64,000 bases of DNA, taken from Fimenecus sp045595185 (lineage in GTDB: Bacteria > Bacillota > Clostridia > Oscillospirales > Acutalibacteraceae). The stretch covers positions 53,929 through 117,928 of the forward strand of contig JAZNZX010000074.1 of assembly GCA_045595185.1 (NCBI GenBank), in the 5' to 3' direction. This document shows positions 1-8,951 of the stretch, in pieces. The position numbers and the translations under genes are program-made. The notes below the pieces were generated by a model. It had not been told where the DNA came from. It saw only the letters and a list, made by a program, of their open reading frames with translations, and ran no database searches. Position 1 is the first letter of the stretch. Each line of letters starts with the position of its first letter.

Positions 1-83
1 TGTATGACAATTTTAATAAGCTTGAAGGAATTTGGGATGAATATCAGGTGTATGACAAACCTGACGGTGGCGAAAATGAGTAA
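1..83 (+). CDS. C-terminal end of an unidentified protein (5' truncated)
   Basis: An open frame enters from the left edge (codons in phase with base 3) and stops at TAA 81-83. It gives 26 acidic C-terminal residues ending in DKPDGGENE. The stop overlaps the ATG of the next gene (76), as expected for translationally coupled operon genes. There is too little sequence to recognise a family. Its existence is inferred from the overlap and from the better start for the downstream flavoprotein. Confidence 0.5.
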   Translation, partial: YDNFNKLEGIWDEYQVYDKPDGGENE

Positions 84-1323
84 TAGTGTAATAGTAATTG
101 GTGCAGGTGCTGCCGGAACAATGGCAGCAGGAGCTGCTGCTGAAAATGGTGCTGATGTTTTAATTTTAGAAAGAAACGATAAAATCGGTAGAAAAGTAAT
201 GATTACAGGCAAGGGCAGATGTAATGTTACAAACGACATCGGTGATGATGTTCAAAAATTTATTTCTAATATTCCCGGAAACGGTAGATTCCTTTATGGT
301 GCATATTCGGCTTTTAATTCACAGGATGTTATGTATTTCTTTGAGGACTATGGTGTTCAGTTAAAGGTTGAACGAGGTAATCGTGTATTCCCTGCAAGTG
401 ATAAGGCTGTTGACATTGTTGACGCACTTAATCGTTATATAACCGATATGGGTGTTATAAGAAAAACTGAACGAGTTGTCAGTATCTTAACTGAAAATGA
501 AACGGTTAAAGGTGTAGTTACTGATTTAGGCAACGAATACTATGCAGAGTCGGTTATTATCGCAACAGGCGGTCTTTCGTATCCAAAAACAGGCTCAAGT
601 GGTGACGGATATAAATTGGCAGAAAGTGTAGGACATACTGTTACTCAATTAAGACCGTCCTTATCTGCTTTGGTTTGTCGTGAGGGAATTTGTAGTGACT
701 GTATGGGACTTTCGCTTAAGAATGTAGGAATAAAGGTTTTTGATACCAAAAAGAAAAAGGAAATCTATGATGATTTCGGTGAAATGCTTTTCACTCATTT
801 TGGTGTATCGGGACCAATGATTTTGTCAGCCAGTGCCCATATGAGAGAAATGGAAAAAGAACGATATGAGATTTATATTGATTTAAAACCTGCCTTGTCA
901 GAAGAAAAGCTTGATGCAAGAATTCTTCGTGATTTTGCCGACAACAGTAATAAATCGATTTCAAATGTTATGGCTTTATTGTTACCAAAATCACTTATAT
1001 CACCAATATTAAGATTATCTCATATTAAACCATCAGAAAAAATCAACCAAATTACAAAAGAAATGCGAAAAAATCTCATTGATACAGTCAAGGGCTTAAA
1101 GCTGACGGTAATGGACTTTAATGATATTTCTGAGGCAATAGTTACATCAGGTGGTATTAAAATTAACGAAATTAATCCGAAAACGATGGAAAGTAAGATT
1201 TGTAAAGGCTTATATTTTGCAGGAGAGGTTATTGACTGCGACGGATATACAGGCGGATTTAATCTGCAGATAGCATTTTCAACAGGACATCTTGCAGGAA
1301 TTTCTGCAAGTAATATAGAGTGA
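76..1323 (+). CDS. BaiN/HI0933-family FAD-binding oxidoreductase
   Basis: Flavoprotein of about 415 residues of the HI0933/YhiN/BaiN family, often annotated as aminoacetone oxidase family; the true substrate is usually unknown. The start at 76 puts the dinucleotide fold GAGAAG within the first 15 residues; longer starts add unrelated residues that belong to the upstream frame. Family marks are visible: GRKVMITGKGRCNVTN near the N-terminus and, near the C-terminus, GLYFAGEVIDCDGYTGG followed by NLQIAFSTG. No signal peptide, so it is cytosolic. It is the second gene of an operon with cmk, plsC and ispH-rpsA, an arrangement common in Clostridia. The family call is firm and the biochemical role is not. 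Confidence 0.9.
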   Translation: MSNSVIVIGAGAAGTMAAGAAAENGADVLILERNDKIGRKVMITGKGRCNVTNDIGDDVQKFISNIPGNGRFLYGAYSAFNSQDVMYFFEDYGVQLKVERGNRVFPASDKAVDIVDALNRYITDMGVIRKTERVVSILTENETVKGVVTDLGNEYYAESVIIATGGLSYPKTGSSGDGYKLAESVGHTVTQLRPSLSALVCREGICSDCMGLSLKNVGIKVFDTKKKKEIYDDFGEMLFTHFGVSGPMILSASAHMREMEKERYEIYIDLKPALSEEKLDARILRDFADNSNKSISNVMALLLPKSLISPILRLSHIKPSEKINQITKEMRKNLIDTVKGLKLTVMDFNDISEAIVTSGGIKINEINPKTMESKICKGLYFAGEVIDCDGYTGGFNLQIAFSTGHLAGISASNIE

Positions 1324-1332
1324 GGGGAAATT

Positions 1333-1995
1333 ATGATTAATGTAGCAATTGACGGTCCTGCAGGTGCAGGAAAAAGCACAATAGCTCGTGCGGCAGCAAA
1401 GGAACTTGGTTTCATTTATGTTGATACCGGTGCATTGTACAGAGCAGTTGGTGTTTATTGCCTTCGTAAGGGGATTACAACAACTGATGCTGACAGTGTT
1501 AGTTCTGTTCTTGGTGAAATTAATGTAGAACTTAAATTTATTGATGGAGTACAGCATGTATATCTTAATGACGATGATGTTTCAACAGAAATAAGATTGC
1601 CTGAGGCTTCAATGGCAGCATCTAATGTTTCTGCTATTCCGTCTGTCAGAGCATTTCTTTTTGATTTACAAAGGGATATTGCATCAAAGAATAACTGCAT
1701 TATGGACGGTAGAGATATAGGTACAGTTGTTCTTCCGAATGCACAGGTTAAAATCTTTTTAACTGCTGACCCTGAAGAAAGAGCTATGAGAAGATTTAAG
1801 GAGCTGGAAGAAAAGGGTAGTAATGTAACCTATCAGGAAGTTCTTGATGACCTTAAGGTTCGCGATTATAACGACTCACATCGTGAAATAGCACCGTTAA
1901 AACCGGCAGAAGATTCAGTTATAGTCAACACAACTGGATATGCTCTTGAAGAGTCAATCAATAAAATTATAGATACAATTAAGGAGAAAATGTAA
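1333..1995 (+). CDS. cmk: (d)CMP kinase
   Basis: Cytidylate kinase transfers phosphate from ATP to CMP or dCMP in pyrimidine nucleotide synthesis in the cytosol. The 220-residue length is normal for the family. The P-loop GPAGAGKS lies at residues 8-15, followed by the family stretch YVDTGALYRA, and DGRDIGTVVLP near residue 125 is the CMP-binding segment. A GAGGGGA ribosome-binding site precedes ATG 1333, nine bases after the upstream stop. The stop overlaps the plsC start (TAATG), so translation is probably coupled. The cmk-plsC-ispH/rpsA order is typical of Clostridia. Confidence 0.96.
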   Translation: MINVAIDGPAGAGKSTIARAAAKELGFIYVDTGALYRAVGVYCLRKGITTTDADSVSSVLGEINVELKFIDGVQHVYLNDDDVSTEIRLPEASMAASNVSAIPSVRAFLFDLQRDIASKNNCIMDGRDIGTVVLPNAQVKIFLTADPEERAMRRFKELEEKGSNVTYQEVLDDLKVRDYNDSHREIAPLKPAEDSVIVNTTGYALEESINKIIDTIKEKM

Positions 1996-2657
1996 TGTCA
2001 GAGAAGAAGTATTTCGATTTTAGTAACTATGAAACACATAAAGGCTTTGATGTGTTCAGACCTTGGTGTAACTTTTGTTGTAAAACACGCGTTAAATTGG
2101 AAGTAGAAGGTCTTGAAAATCTTGACCGTGAGGATGGCTTTGTTATTGCAGCAAACCATTCAATCATTTATGACCCAGTATTTATTCAGACTGCATGTAA
2201 GGATAAATTGTTCCACTTTGTAGCAAAATATGAAGCTTTTAAAAATCCTATTGCTCGTAAAGTGCTTACAAGCTGTAATGCTTTTCCGATTGTTCGTGGT
2301 AAAGGTGATATGCAGGCAATCAATTACGCAAGTGACCTTGTAAAAAAAGGTAAAATTCTTTGCATTTTCCCTGAAGGTACTCGTTCAAGAGACGGTTATC
2401 CTAAAAAGGCAAAATCAGGTGTAGGACTTATCGCAAGAAATGCACAGTGTGATGTTGTTCCTGCTGCAATCTGTGTTGAAGAAAGAGGAAAATTCGGCTC
2501 AAAGGTTTTCGTTAAATTCGGTGAAGCAATCAAGTATGAAGAAATGAACTTTACTGATGAAGGTGGCACAAAGGAAAACAAAGAAGTCGCAAATATGGTT
2601 ATGGACAGAATTGTTCTTCTCTGGAGGGAGCTTAGAAAGAAATGCAAGTCCAAATAA
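1995..2657 (+). CDS. plsC: 1-acyl-sn-glycerol-3-phosphate acyltransferase
   Basis: PlsC-family acyltransferase, expected to acylate lysophosphatidic acid to phosphatidic acid at the inner face of the membrane. The catalytic HX4D motif is seen as NHSIIYD (His55, Asp60), and the substrate-binding FPEGTR block at residues 125-130. At 220 residues it is a compact member without clear membrane-spanning segments. It overlaps cmk by one base and the following ispH-rpsA gene by 16 bases, so the three are probably co-transcribed. The acyl donor and exact acceptor cannot be told from sequence. Confidence 0.92.
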   Translation: MSEKKYFDFSNYETHKGFDVFRPWCNFCCKTRVKLEVEGLENLDREDGFVIAANHSIIYDPVFIQTACKDKLFHFVAKYEAFKNPIARKVLTSCNAFPIVRGKGDMQAINYASDLVKKGKILCIFPEGTRSRDGYPKKAKSGVGLIARNAQCDVVPAAICVEERGKFGSKVFVKFGEAIKYEEMNFTDEGGTKENKEVANMVMDRIVLLWRELRKKCKSK

Positions 2658-4666
2658 CTCTTGCAAAAACTGCAGGTTTCTGTTTCGGTGTAAACAGAGC
2701 TGTTACAATGCTGTATGACCTTGTGGATAAAGGCGAAAATATCTGTACTCTTGGACCTATAATACATAATCCGCAGGTTATTAGTGACTTGTCATCAAAA
2801 GGTGTAAATATCATTGACGATATTAAATCTGTTTCATCTGATAAAAAAGTTGTTATTCGTACTCATGGTGTTGAGAAATCCGCACTTGATTTCTGTATAG
2901 AAAATTCTGTGAATTATATTGATGCAACATGTCCTTTTGTCAAAAAAATTCACAAAATTGTTGAAAAAATTTCAACAGCAGATTTACCTGTGCTTATTGC
3001 GGGGGACAGTAAACACCCTGAAGTCATTGGTATAAAAAGTTATTGCAACGGTGAATGTTATATATTTAATTCTGCAGAAGAACTTGAAATAATTCTGAAA
3101 AACAACACATTTAATCCTACAAACCCTTTTATTGTTGTTTCACAGACAACTTTTAGCATAAAAGAATGGAAAAAATGTATTAAAATTGTAAATTTGTACT
3201 ATACAAACGCAATTATTTTTGATACAATATGTAGTGCGACCGAAGAAAGACAGGCAGAAGCATCATTGTTATCAAAGAAAAATGACGCTATGATAATAAT
3301 AGGTGGAAGGGCAAGTTCAAATACTGCAAAGTTAAAAGCAGTCTGCGAACCCAACTGCCCGACTTATTTGATTGAAACGGCAGATGAGCTTTTGGACATA
3401 GCTCTCTGTGATGTTCAGTCAATAGGCGTTACTGCGGGTGCATCAACTCCCGACAGTATAATTAAGGAGGTACTAAAAACTATGTCCGAGAATTTTGAAA
3501 ACGCAAACACAATTATTAAGGAGGAGACAGCAGGCTTTGAGCAGATGCTTGAGGAATCACTCAGCACTATGAGTTCTGACCAGAATGTTATCGGTACAGT
3601 TGTTGGCTTTACTGCAACTGAAATTCAGGTTGAAATCGCAGGCAGAAAGCATACAGGCTATGTGTCTTTTGATGAATATAGTGATGATCCATCAGCTGAC
3701 CCAAAAGCAGAGCTTAAGGTTGGCGACGAAATCAAGCTTCGCATTATGAAGACAAATGATGTTGAAGGCACAATCAAGCTTTCAAAGCGTCTTTATGACC
3801 GTGGCGCAATTTGGGATAACCTTGAAGCGGACGATACAATTCACACAGGTGTTGTAACAGGTATCGTTGGCGATAACAAGGGTGTATTTGTTCAGGACGG
3901 TGCTATTAAGGTATTTGTTCCTGCGTCTCTTGCAAAGCTTAGAAGAAACGATTCTCTTGAAGAACTTGTTAAGACAACAGTTGAATACAAAATCATCGAA
4001 GTTAACAAGATGAGAAGAAAGGTAGTAGGTTCAATCCGTGAGGTTGCTGCTGCTAAGAAAAAGGAAATCGAAGATGCATTCTGGGCAAATGTTAGTGAAG
4101 GTGCAGTTTACACAGGTACAGTAAGAAGTCTTACAAACTACGGTGCATTCGTTGACCTTGGTGGTGTTGACGGTATGGTACATATCTCAGAACTTTCATG
4201 GCAGAGAATCAAGCACCCATCAGAAATCGTTAAGGTTGGCGATACTGTTGAAGTATATGTTAAGGAACTTGACGCTGAAAACAAGAAGATTTCTTTAGGC
4301 TATAAGAAGGTTGAAGATAATCCATGGGAAATCCTTAAGCGTGATTATCCTGTTGACAGCGAAGTTGAATGCAAGATTGTAAGCCTTACATCATTCGGTG
4401 CTTTTGCACAGATTATTCCTGGTGTTGATGGTCTTATCCACATTTCACAGATTGCTTATAAGCATATCGGCACACCTGCTGAAGTTCTTAAGGTTGGTGA
4501 AGTTGTTAAGGCAAAGATTATGGAAATCGACTTCGATAAGAAGAGAGTCAGCCTTTCAATCAAAGCACTTCTTGAACCACCGGTAGCTGAAGAAGCTCCT
4601 GTTGAGGAAGCTCCTACTGAAGAAACAGCTCCTGAAGTTGTTGAAGAAGCTCCTGTTGAGGAATAA
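2642..4666 (+). CDS. ispH-rpsA: IspH (HMBPP reductase) fused to S1 RNA-binding domains
   Basis: Fusion of the last MEP-pathway enzyme, 4-hydroxy-3-methylbut-2-enyl diphosphate reductase, with a ribosomal protein S1-like chain; such fusions are known in Clostridia. IspH occupies residues 1-280. The three [4Fe-4S] cysteines are Cys14 (AGFCFG), Cys97 (DATCPF) and Cys197 (DTICSAT), with His42, His75, His125 and the SSN motif (225-227) for diphosphate binding. Four S1 domains follow at about 314-382, 399-465, 487-555 and 572-640, then an acidic Glu/Ala/Pro tail. Codon use shifts after about 3480 toward a set suggesting high expression (more AAG and GGC). An internal Shine-Dalgarno and ATG lie at the domain junction and may allow separate S1 synthesis. 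Confidence 0.95.
   Translation: MQVQITLAKTAGFCFGVNRAVTMLYDLVDKGENICTLGPIIHNPQVISDLSSKGVNIIDDIKSVSSDKKVVIRTHGVEKSALDFCIENSVNYIDATCPFVKKIHKIVEKISTADLPVLIAGDSKHPEVIGIKSYCNGECYIFNSAEELEIILKNNTFNPTNPFIVVSQTTFSIKEWKKCIKIVNLYYTNAIIFDTICSATEERQAEASLLSKKNDAMIIIGGRASSNTAKLKAVCEPNCPTYLIETADELLDIALCDVQSIGVTAGASTPDSIIKEVLKTMSENFENANTIIKEETAGFEQMLEESLSTMSSDQNVIGTVVGFTATEIQVEIAGRKHTGYVSFDEYSDDPSADPKAELKVGDEIKLRIMKTNDVEGTIKLSKRLYDRGAIWDNLEADDTIHTGVVTGIVGDNKGVFVQDGAIKVFVPASLAKLRRNDSLEELVKTTVEYKIIEVNKMRRKVVGSIREVAAAKKKEIEDAFWANVSEGAVYTGTVRSLTNYGAFVDLGGVDGMVHISELSWQRIKHPSEIVKVGDTVEVYVKELDAENKKISLGYKKVEDNPWEILKRDYPVDSEVECKIVSLTSFGAFAQIIPGVDGLIHISQIAYKHIGTPAEVLKVGEVVKAKIMEIDFDKKRVSLSIKALLEPPVAEEAPVEEAPTEETAPEVVEEAPVEE
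3464..3484 (+). promoter_or_regulatory. Possible internal ribosome-binding site and start for free S1
   Basis: AAGGAGG at 3464-3470 is followed 11 bases later by an in-frame ATG (3482-3484, Met281), exactly at the junction between the IspH and S1 parts. The product would be 394 residues starting MSENFE, a normal S1-type start. The spacing is slightly long. An in-frame SD could also be chance, since the bases encode Lys-Glu. Confidence 0.5.
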
Positions 4667-4700
4667 TATATTCGGCATTTAGGCCGTAACATTAAATATT

Positions 4701-4740
4701 ACAGGTCAGATGATGCAAAAAACACCATCTGACCTGTTTT
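4701..4740 (+). terminator. Intrinsic terminator after ispH-rpsA
   Basis: Perfect 12-bp stem (4701-4712 with 4726-4737), 13-base loop, and a short T run (4737-4740). It closes the cmk-plsC-ispH operon and lies 20 bases before the next gene. Confidence 0.75.
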
Positions 4741-4759
4741 GCATTGTGAGGAATTCATT

Positions 4760-6484
4760 ATGAAAAAGAGTTTATCTGTTTTATCAGGACTTGCTGCAGT
4801 TGGTACAGCGATTGGTAGCAGTATATTATATTTTAAGAAAAAAGACATATGCCCAAAATGTGAGATAAAAAAAGCACTTGCAAAAACACAGATTCATTAT
4901 ACAAAGGATGAAATGTATAATAACGGTGCCGGTCTTACACCACCAATGGGTTGGTCAAGCTGGAATATTTTCCGTCATAATATAAACGAAAATGTTATTC
5001 TTGAAATTGCAGAAGCTGTAAAAAAATCAGGACTTGCTGATGCAGGATATGTTTATATCAATCTTGATGACTGTTGGCAGTCCTCAATGCGTGATGATAA
5101 TGGAAGAATGCAAGGGGATTTTTCAACTTTTCCACATGGAATTAAATGGCTTGTAGAACAGATAAACGAATTAGGATTAAAGGTCGGTATTTATTCCTCA
5201 AACGGTACACTTACCTGTGAAGATTTACCTGCATCACTTTACAACGAAAGAGTAGATGCCGAAACATTTGCAGAATGGGGTATCGAATATTTTAAATATG
5301 ACTATTGTCATCATATTCTAATTCCGACTGACGCACCATATATCGACAGTATTTCAATTATCGGTAATTCTCTTAATAATGAAATTGTATTCAATGCAAA
5401 GGATGCAGTTTTAAAAGGTGATGCAAAGGTTGTTGATGAAGAAAACGGCAAAAGTTATGTAAAAGGTCTTTGCAGTGGTCTTGGTACACTTGAATTTAAT
5501 AATATAGAAGTACCGGAAGATGATGAATATGTTTTCACTCTTATTATGCGTAAAAACACTTGTAAAGGTCAATTTTGCGTTGTTACAGTAAACGAAACTG
5601 ATAAATATGACTTCCTTATTGCCGAACAGAAGGCTTTTTCAAGAGAAGGAAGACGACAAATTAAAATTAAACTTAAAGCAGGATTAAATAAAATTTCAAT
5701 TACTAATCCTGTGGCTTCACCTATGGATAGTGCCGCTGTGCAATATGAAAATATGGGTAAAGAGCTTGTAAGAGCAACAAAAAAATATGCAGAAGAAAAC
5801 AATTGCCTCGAAAAGAAAATTCTCTATTCAATTTGTGAATGGGGCTGGAACAGACCTTGGAAATGGGGCGGAAAAGCAGGTAATATTTGGAGAACAACAC
5901 CTGATATTCAACCACATTGGGCATCTGTTGTCGGTATTTATGAAGTTAATGTAAGACTTGATGAATATGCAAGACCCGGTGCATTCAATGACCCTGATAT
6001 GCTTGAAGTGGGCAATGGTAATTTAACATATGAAGAAAACAAATCTCATTTTACATTGTGGTCAATGATGGCTGCACCGTTGATTTTGGGTAATGACATC
6101 CGTAACTTTATTAAGCCTGACGGTACAGTTGATACTGATAATAAAGTTCTACAGATTCTTACAAACAAGGATGTAATTGCAATAAATCAGGATAAACTCG
6201 GAATTCAATGTAAACGAATTAAAACAGGCTTGAAGGATATTCTTGTTAAGCCACTTGAAAACAATGAGGTTGCAGTTTGTTTCTTCAATAAATCAAATAA
6301 GAAAACAGAAATGACTTGTTCATTTAAAGATATAAAAAATGTTATCAGTGTAACATTACCTGATAACAACAGTTATATTTGCAAAGAACTCTGGGATAAA
6401 ACAGAAACTATTGTATCTGATAATCTTACAGCAACTGTTGAGCCTCACGGTGTAAAGGTATTCAGTATTTCTGCCAACTTATAA
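4760..6484 (+). CDS. GH27-type alpha-galactosidase-like enzyme with an inserted domain
   Basis: Glycoside hydrolase of clan GH-D (GH27), expected to release terminal alpha-galactose or a related sugar. Family marks: LTPPMGWSSWN (59-69), NLDDCWQ (101-107), the nucleophile segment FKYDYC (Asp181), and FNDPDMLEVGNG (409-420) holding the general acid/base aspartate. Between Asp181 and the next barrel strand (ILYSICEWGW, about 354) sits an extra region of roughly 140 residues, predicted beta-rich (about 195-330), probably a carbohydrate-binding module. The N-terminus is an uncleaved-looking membrane anchor (about 5-24) followed by CPKC. ATG 4760 follows GTGAGGAA; a TTG seven codons upstream is less likely. 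Substrate specificity is uncertain. Confidence 0.85.
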   Translation: MKKSLSVLSGLAAVGTAIGSSILYFKKKDICPKCEIKKALAKTQIHYTKDEMYNNGAGLTPPMGWSSWNIFRHNINENVILEIAEAVKKSGLADAGYVYINLDDCWQSSMRDDNGRMQGDFSTFPHGIKWLVEQINELGLKVGIYSSNGTLTCEDLPASLYNERVDAETFAEWGIEYFKYDYCHHILIPTDAPYIDSISIIGNSLNNEIVFNAKDAVLKGDAKVVDEENGKSYVKGLCSGLGTLEFNNIEVPEDDEYVFTLIMRKNTCKGQFCVVTVNETDKYDFLIAEQKAFSREGRRQIKIKLKAGLNKISITNPVASPMDSAAVQYENMGKELVRATKKYAEENNCLEKKILYSICEWGWNRPWKWGGKAGNIWRTTPDIQPHWASVVGIYEVNVRLDEYARPGAFNDPDMLEVGNGNLTYEENKSHFTLWSMMAAPLILGNDIRNFIKPDGTVDTDNKVLQILTNKDVIAINQDKLGIQCKRIKTGLKDILVKPLENNEVAVCFFNKSNKKTEMTCSFKDIKNVISVTLPDNNSYICKELWDKTETIVSDNLTATVEPHGVKVFSISANL

Positions 6485-6875
6485 TTCTTCGCAGAGTTAT
6501 GAAAATTGCAATCATAAAAAACGATATTGCAAACCAACAAAGTGAAAATTTAAGAGAGATGATTCCCAAAATATTTGCAGGTGAGCCTGTATAATCCCAT
6601 ACACCGAATGAAAAATACTTGTTGACGATTAGTCCGACAGTAAATTCAAGTAAGGTTATCACCATGCAACCTGCAAGTGCTTTTGATAATATCGATGCGT
6701 TTGGAAATGTACGATATATGAGATATAGGGACACAAAAGCTGAACCACCTGTTATTACCATAGACCAATGTGTAAAACCCCTGAATGCGATTTCTAATAA
6801 GCCGTATCCGATTCCACCAATTATAAACAAAAATATACACTTCTCTGAAACTTTCACATTATCACCATCAAACAT
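6462..6875 (-). CDS. CmpB-like (PF06541-type) small membrane protein
   Basis: Membrane protein of 137 residues with about four hydrophobic segments. The central stretch TLLEFTVGLIVNKYFSFG, followed by a WDYTG motif and proline-asparagine turn, resembles the putative ABC-transporter family PF06541, whose function is not established. The 3' end overlaps the 3' end of the GH27 gene by 23 bases in convergent orientation. A CAGGGAAT ribosome-binding site precedes ATG 6875. It stands alone on the minus strand, opposite ligA. The family assignment is from pattern recognition only. Confidence 0.7.
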   Translation of the reverse strand: MFDGDNVKVSEKCIFLFIIGGIGYGLLEIAFRGFTHWSMVITGGSAFVSLYLIYRTFPNASILSKALAGCMVITLLEFTVGLIVNKYFSFGVWDYTGSPANILGIISLKFSLCWFAISFFMIAIFITLRRIISWQKY

Positions 6876-6941
6876 TATTCCCTGAAATTATAATTATATT
6901 TTGGGGAATATATCATTATTATACTTTTTAAGGTGAATCAT

Positions 6942-8924
6942 ATGACCGATTTTGAACAGAAAAAATTAAGAGCCGAACAGCTTCGCAAGGAGCTTAATCA
7001 TCATATTTACAGATACTATGTTGAGAATGAAAACGACATCGAAGATTACGAATATGATATGCTTATGCGTGAGCTTGATTCGATTGAAAATGAATATCCT
7101 GAATTATTAGCACCTGACTCACCAACACACAGAGTAGGTGGACAGGCTGATACTCTTTTTGAAACAGTAGTTCATACTGTTAAAATGGAAAGCCTTCAGG
7201 ATGCGTTTAATCATAGTGAAGTAAGAGATTTTGATAAGAGGGTCAAGGAATATTTTTCAGACGCAGAGTATGTTGTTGAACCAAAAATTGACGGACTTTC
7301 AGTTTCTCTCGAATATACAAACGGTGTCTTCACAAGAGGTTCAACTCGTGGTGACGGTGTACAGGGAGAAGATATAACTGCAAATCTTCGTACAGTAAAG
7401 TCAATTCCGTTAAGACTCAAAAAGAATATTCCTTTTATTGAGGTTCGTGGTGAGGTTTATATGCCTCGTGAGGTTTTTCTTAAAATAGTTGAAAAACAGG
7501 AGCTTAATGGTGAAAAACCTTTTAAAAACCCAAGAAATGCTGCCGCAGGTAGCTTAAGACAGAAGAACCCTAAAATTACTGCACAAAGAAACCTTGATAT
7601 TTATGTTTTTAATATTCAGCAGATTGATGGTGTCGAAATAAAAGGTCATTATGAATCACTTGAGTTCTTAAAAGAGCTTGGCTTTAAAACAATTCCTTTT
7701 TATAACAAATTCAATAATATTGATGAAACAATCAAGGAAATTGAAAGAATAGGTGAAATAAGATATACATTACCATTTGATATTGACGGTGCTGTAATCA
7801 AGACTGATGATTTTTCAATGCGAGAAGTTATCGGCAGTACTGCAAAATTCCCTAAATGGGCATTGGCTTATAAATATCCGCCTGAAGAAAAGACGACAAA
7901 GCTTATTGATATTGAAATAAATGTTGGCAGAACAGGTGTTTTAACACCGACAGCAGTATTTGAGCCTGTTCTTGTTGCAGGTTCAACTGTCAGTCGTGCA
8001 ACACTTCACAATCAGGATTTCATCAGGGAAAAAGGCATAAGAATAGGGGACACAGTTATAATTCGTAAAGCAGGTGACATTATCCCTGAGGTAGTTTCTG
8101 TAAAGGAACACGAAGAAAATGCAGTTCCTTATGAAATGCCGTCATTATGTCCGTCATGTAATTCACCTGTGCATCGTGAAGAAGGCGAATCGGCAATTCG
8201 TTGCGATAATCCTGACTGCCCTGCACAGTTGTTGCGTGTGCTTATTCATTTCTGTTCTCGTGACGCAATGAATATTGAGGGTCTCGGTGACGCTGTTCTT
8301 GAAACATTGTTGAATGAAGGCTTGATAAGTAAAATTTCCGACATTTATCATATTGATTATGATAAAATAGCCGAGCTTGAGGGTATGGGTAAAAAGAGTG
8401 CCGACAATATGCGTAAAGCAGTTGAGTTTTCAAAGGAAAATGACCTTTCAAAGCTTATATTCGCATTTGGTATTCGTCATATAGGTCAAAAGGCATCAAA
8501 ATTGCTTTCAGATAGCTTTTTAACAATGGATAATATTGTTACAGCCACGAAAGAACAAATCCTTAATATTGAAGGTTTTGGAGAAATAATGGCAGATTCA
8601 GTCGTTGATTTCTTCTCACTTGAACAGACTAAACAAATGATTGAGGATTTGAAATTATCAGGACTTAATATGGAAAATAAGCGTGAAATTAGGGATAATC
8701 GTTTTGAGGGTATGACTTTTGTCCTTACAGGCACACTGTCAACATATGGCAGAAAAGAAGCACAAGAAATCATTGAATCCTTCGGTGGCAAAGCATCTTC
8801 ATCAGTTTCAAAGAAAACAACTTATGTTTTAGCTGGTGAAGCAGCAGGCTCAAAGCTTCAGAAAGCAAATGATTTAGGTGTAACAATTATCAATGAGAAA
8901 CAGTTTGCTGAAATGATAAAATAA
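6942..8924 (+). CDS. ligA: NAD-dependent DNA ligase LigA
   Basis: Seals nicks in duplex DNA using NAD+ during replication and repair. At 660 residues it is full length. The adenylation lysine is Lys115 in EPKIDG. The OB-fold follows, then a four-cysteine zinc finger (CPSC at about 407 and CDNPDC at about 425), helix-hairpin-helix repeats, and a C-terminal BRCT domain (from about FEGMTFVLTGTLS). The ATG at 6942 is chosen because AAGGTG (6930-6935) sits correctly in front of it; the GTG at 6933 lies inside that site. It is not in an evident operon. Confidence 0.97.
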   Translation: MTDFEQKKLRAEQLRKELNHHIYRYYVENENDIEDYEYDMLMRELDSIENEYPELLAPDSPTHRVGGQADTLFETVVHTVKMESLQDAFNHSEVRDFDKRVKEYFSDAEYVVEPKIDGLSVSLEYTNGVFTRGSTRGDGVQGEDITANLRTVKSIPLRLKKNIPFIEVRGEVYMPREVFLKIVEKQELNGEKPFKNPRNAAAGSLRQKNPKITAQRNLDIYVFNIQQIDGVEIKGHYESLEFLKELGFKTIPFYNKFNNIDETIKEIERIGEIRYTLPFDIDGAVIKTDDFSMREVIGSTAKFPKWALAYKYPPEEKTTKLIDIEINVGRTGVLTPTAVFEPVLVAGSTVSRATLHNQDFIREKGIRIGDTVIIRKAGDIIPEVVSVKEHEENAVPYEMPSLCPSCNSPVHREEGESAIRCDNPDCPAQLLRVLIHFCSRDAMNIEGLGDAVLETLLNEGLISKISDIYHIDYDKIAELEGMGKKSADNMRKAVEFSKENDLSKLIFAFGIRHIGQKASKLLSDSFLTMDNIVTATKEQILNIEGFGEIMADSVVDFFSLEQTKQMIEDLKLSGLNMENKREIRDNRFEGMTFVLTGTLSTYGRKEAQEIIESFGGKASSSVSKKTTYVLAGEAAGSKLQKANDLGVTIINEKQFAEMIK

Positions 8925-8951
8925 TTTTCAAAAAAATTGGGATGTGGAAAA

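Noticed and set aside
1020..1557. Minus-strand open frames over the flavoprotein and cmk genes
   Set aside because: They are shadows of well-supported genes on the other strand, with no recognisable domains or ribosome-binding sites.
3518..3547. Second internal start within ispH-rpsA (AAGGAGG at about 3518 with ATG 3545)
   Set aside because: The gap of about 20 bases between the SD-like sequence and the ATG is too long; the site at 3464-3484 is better.
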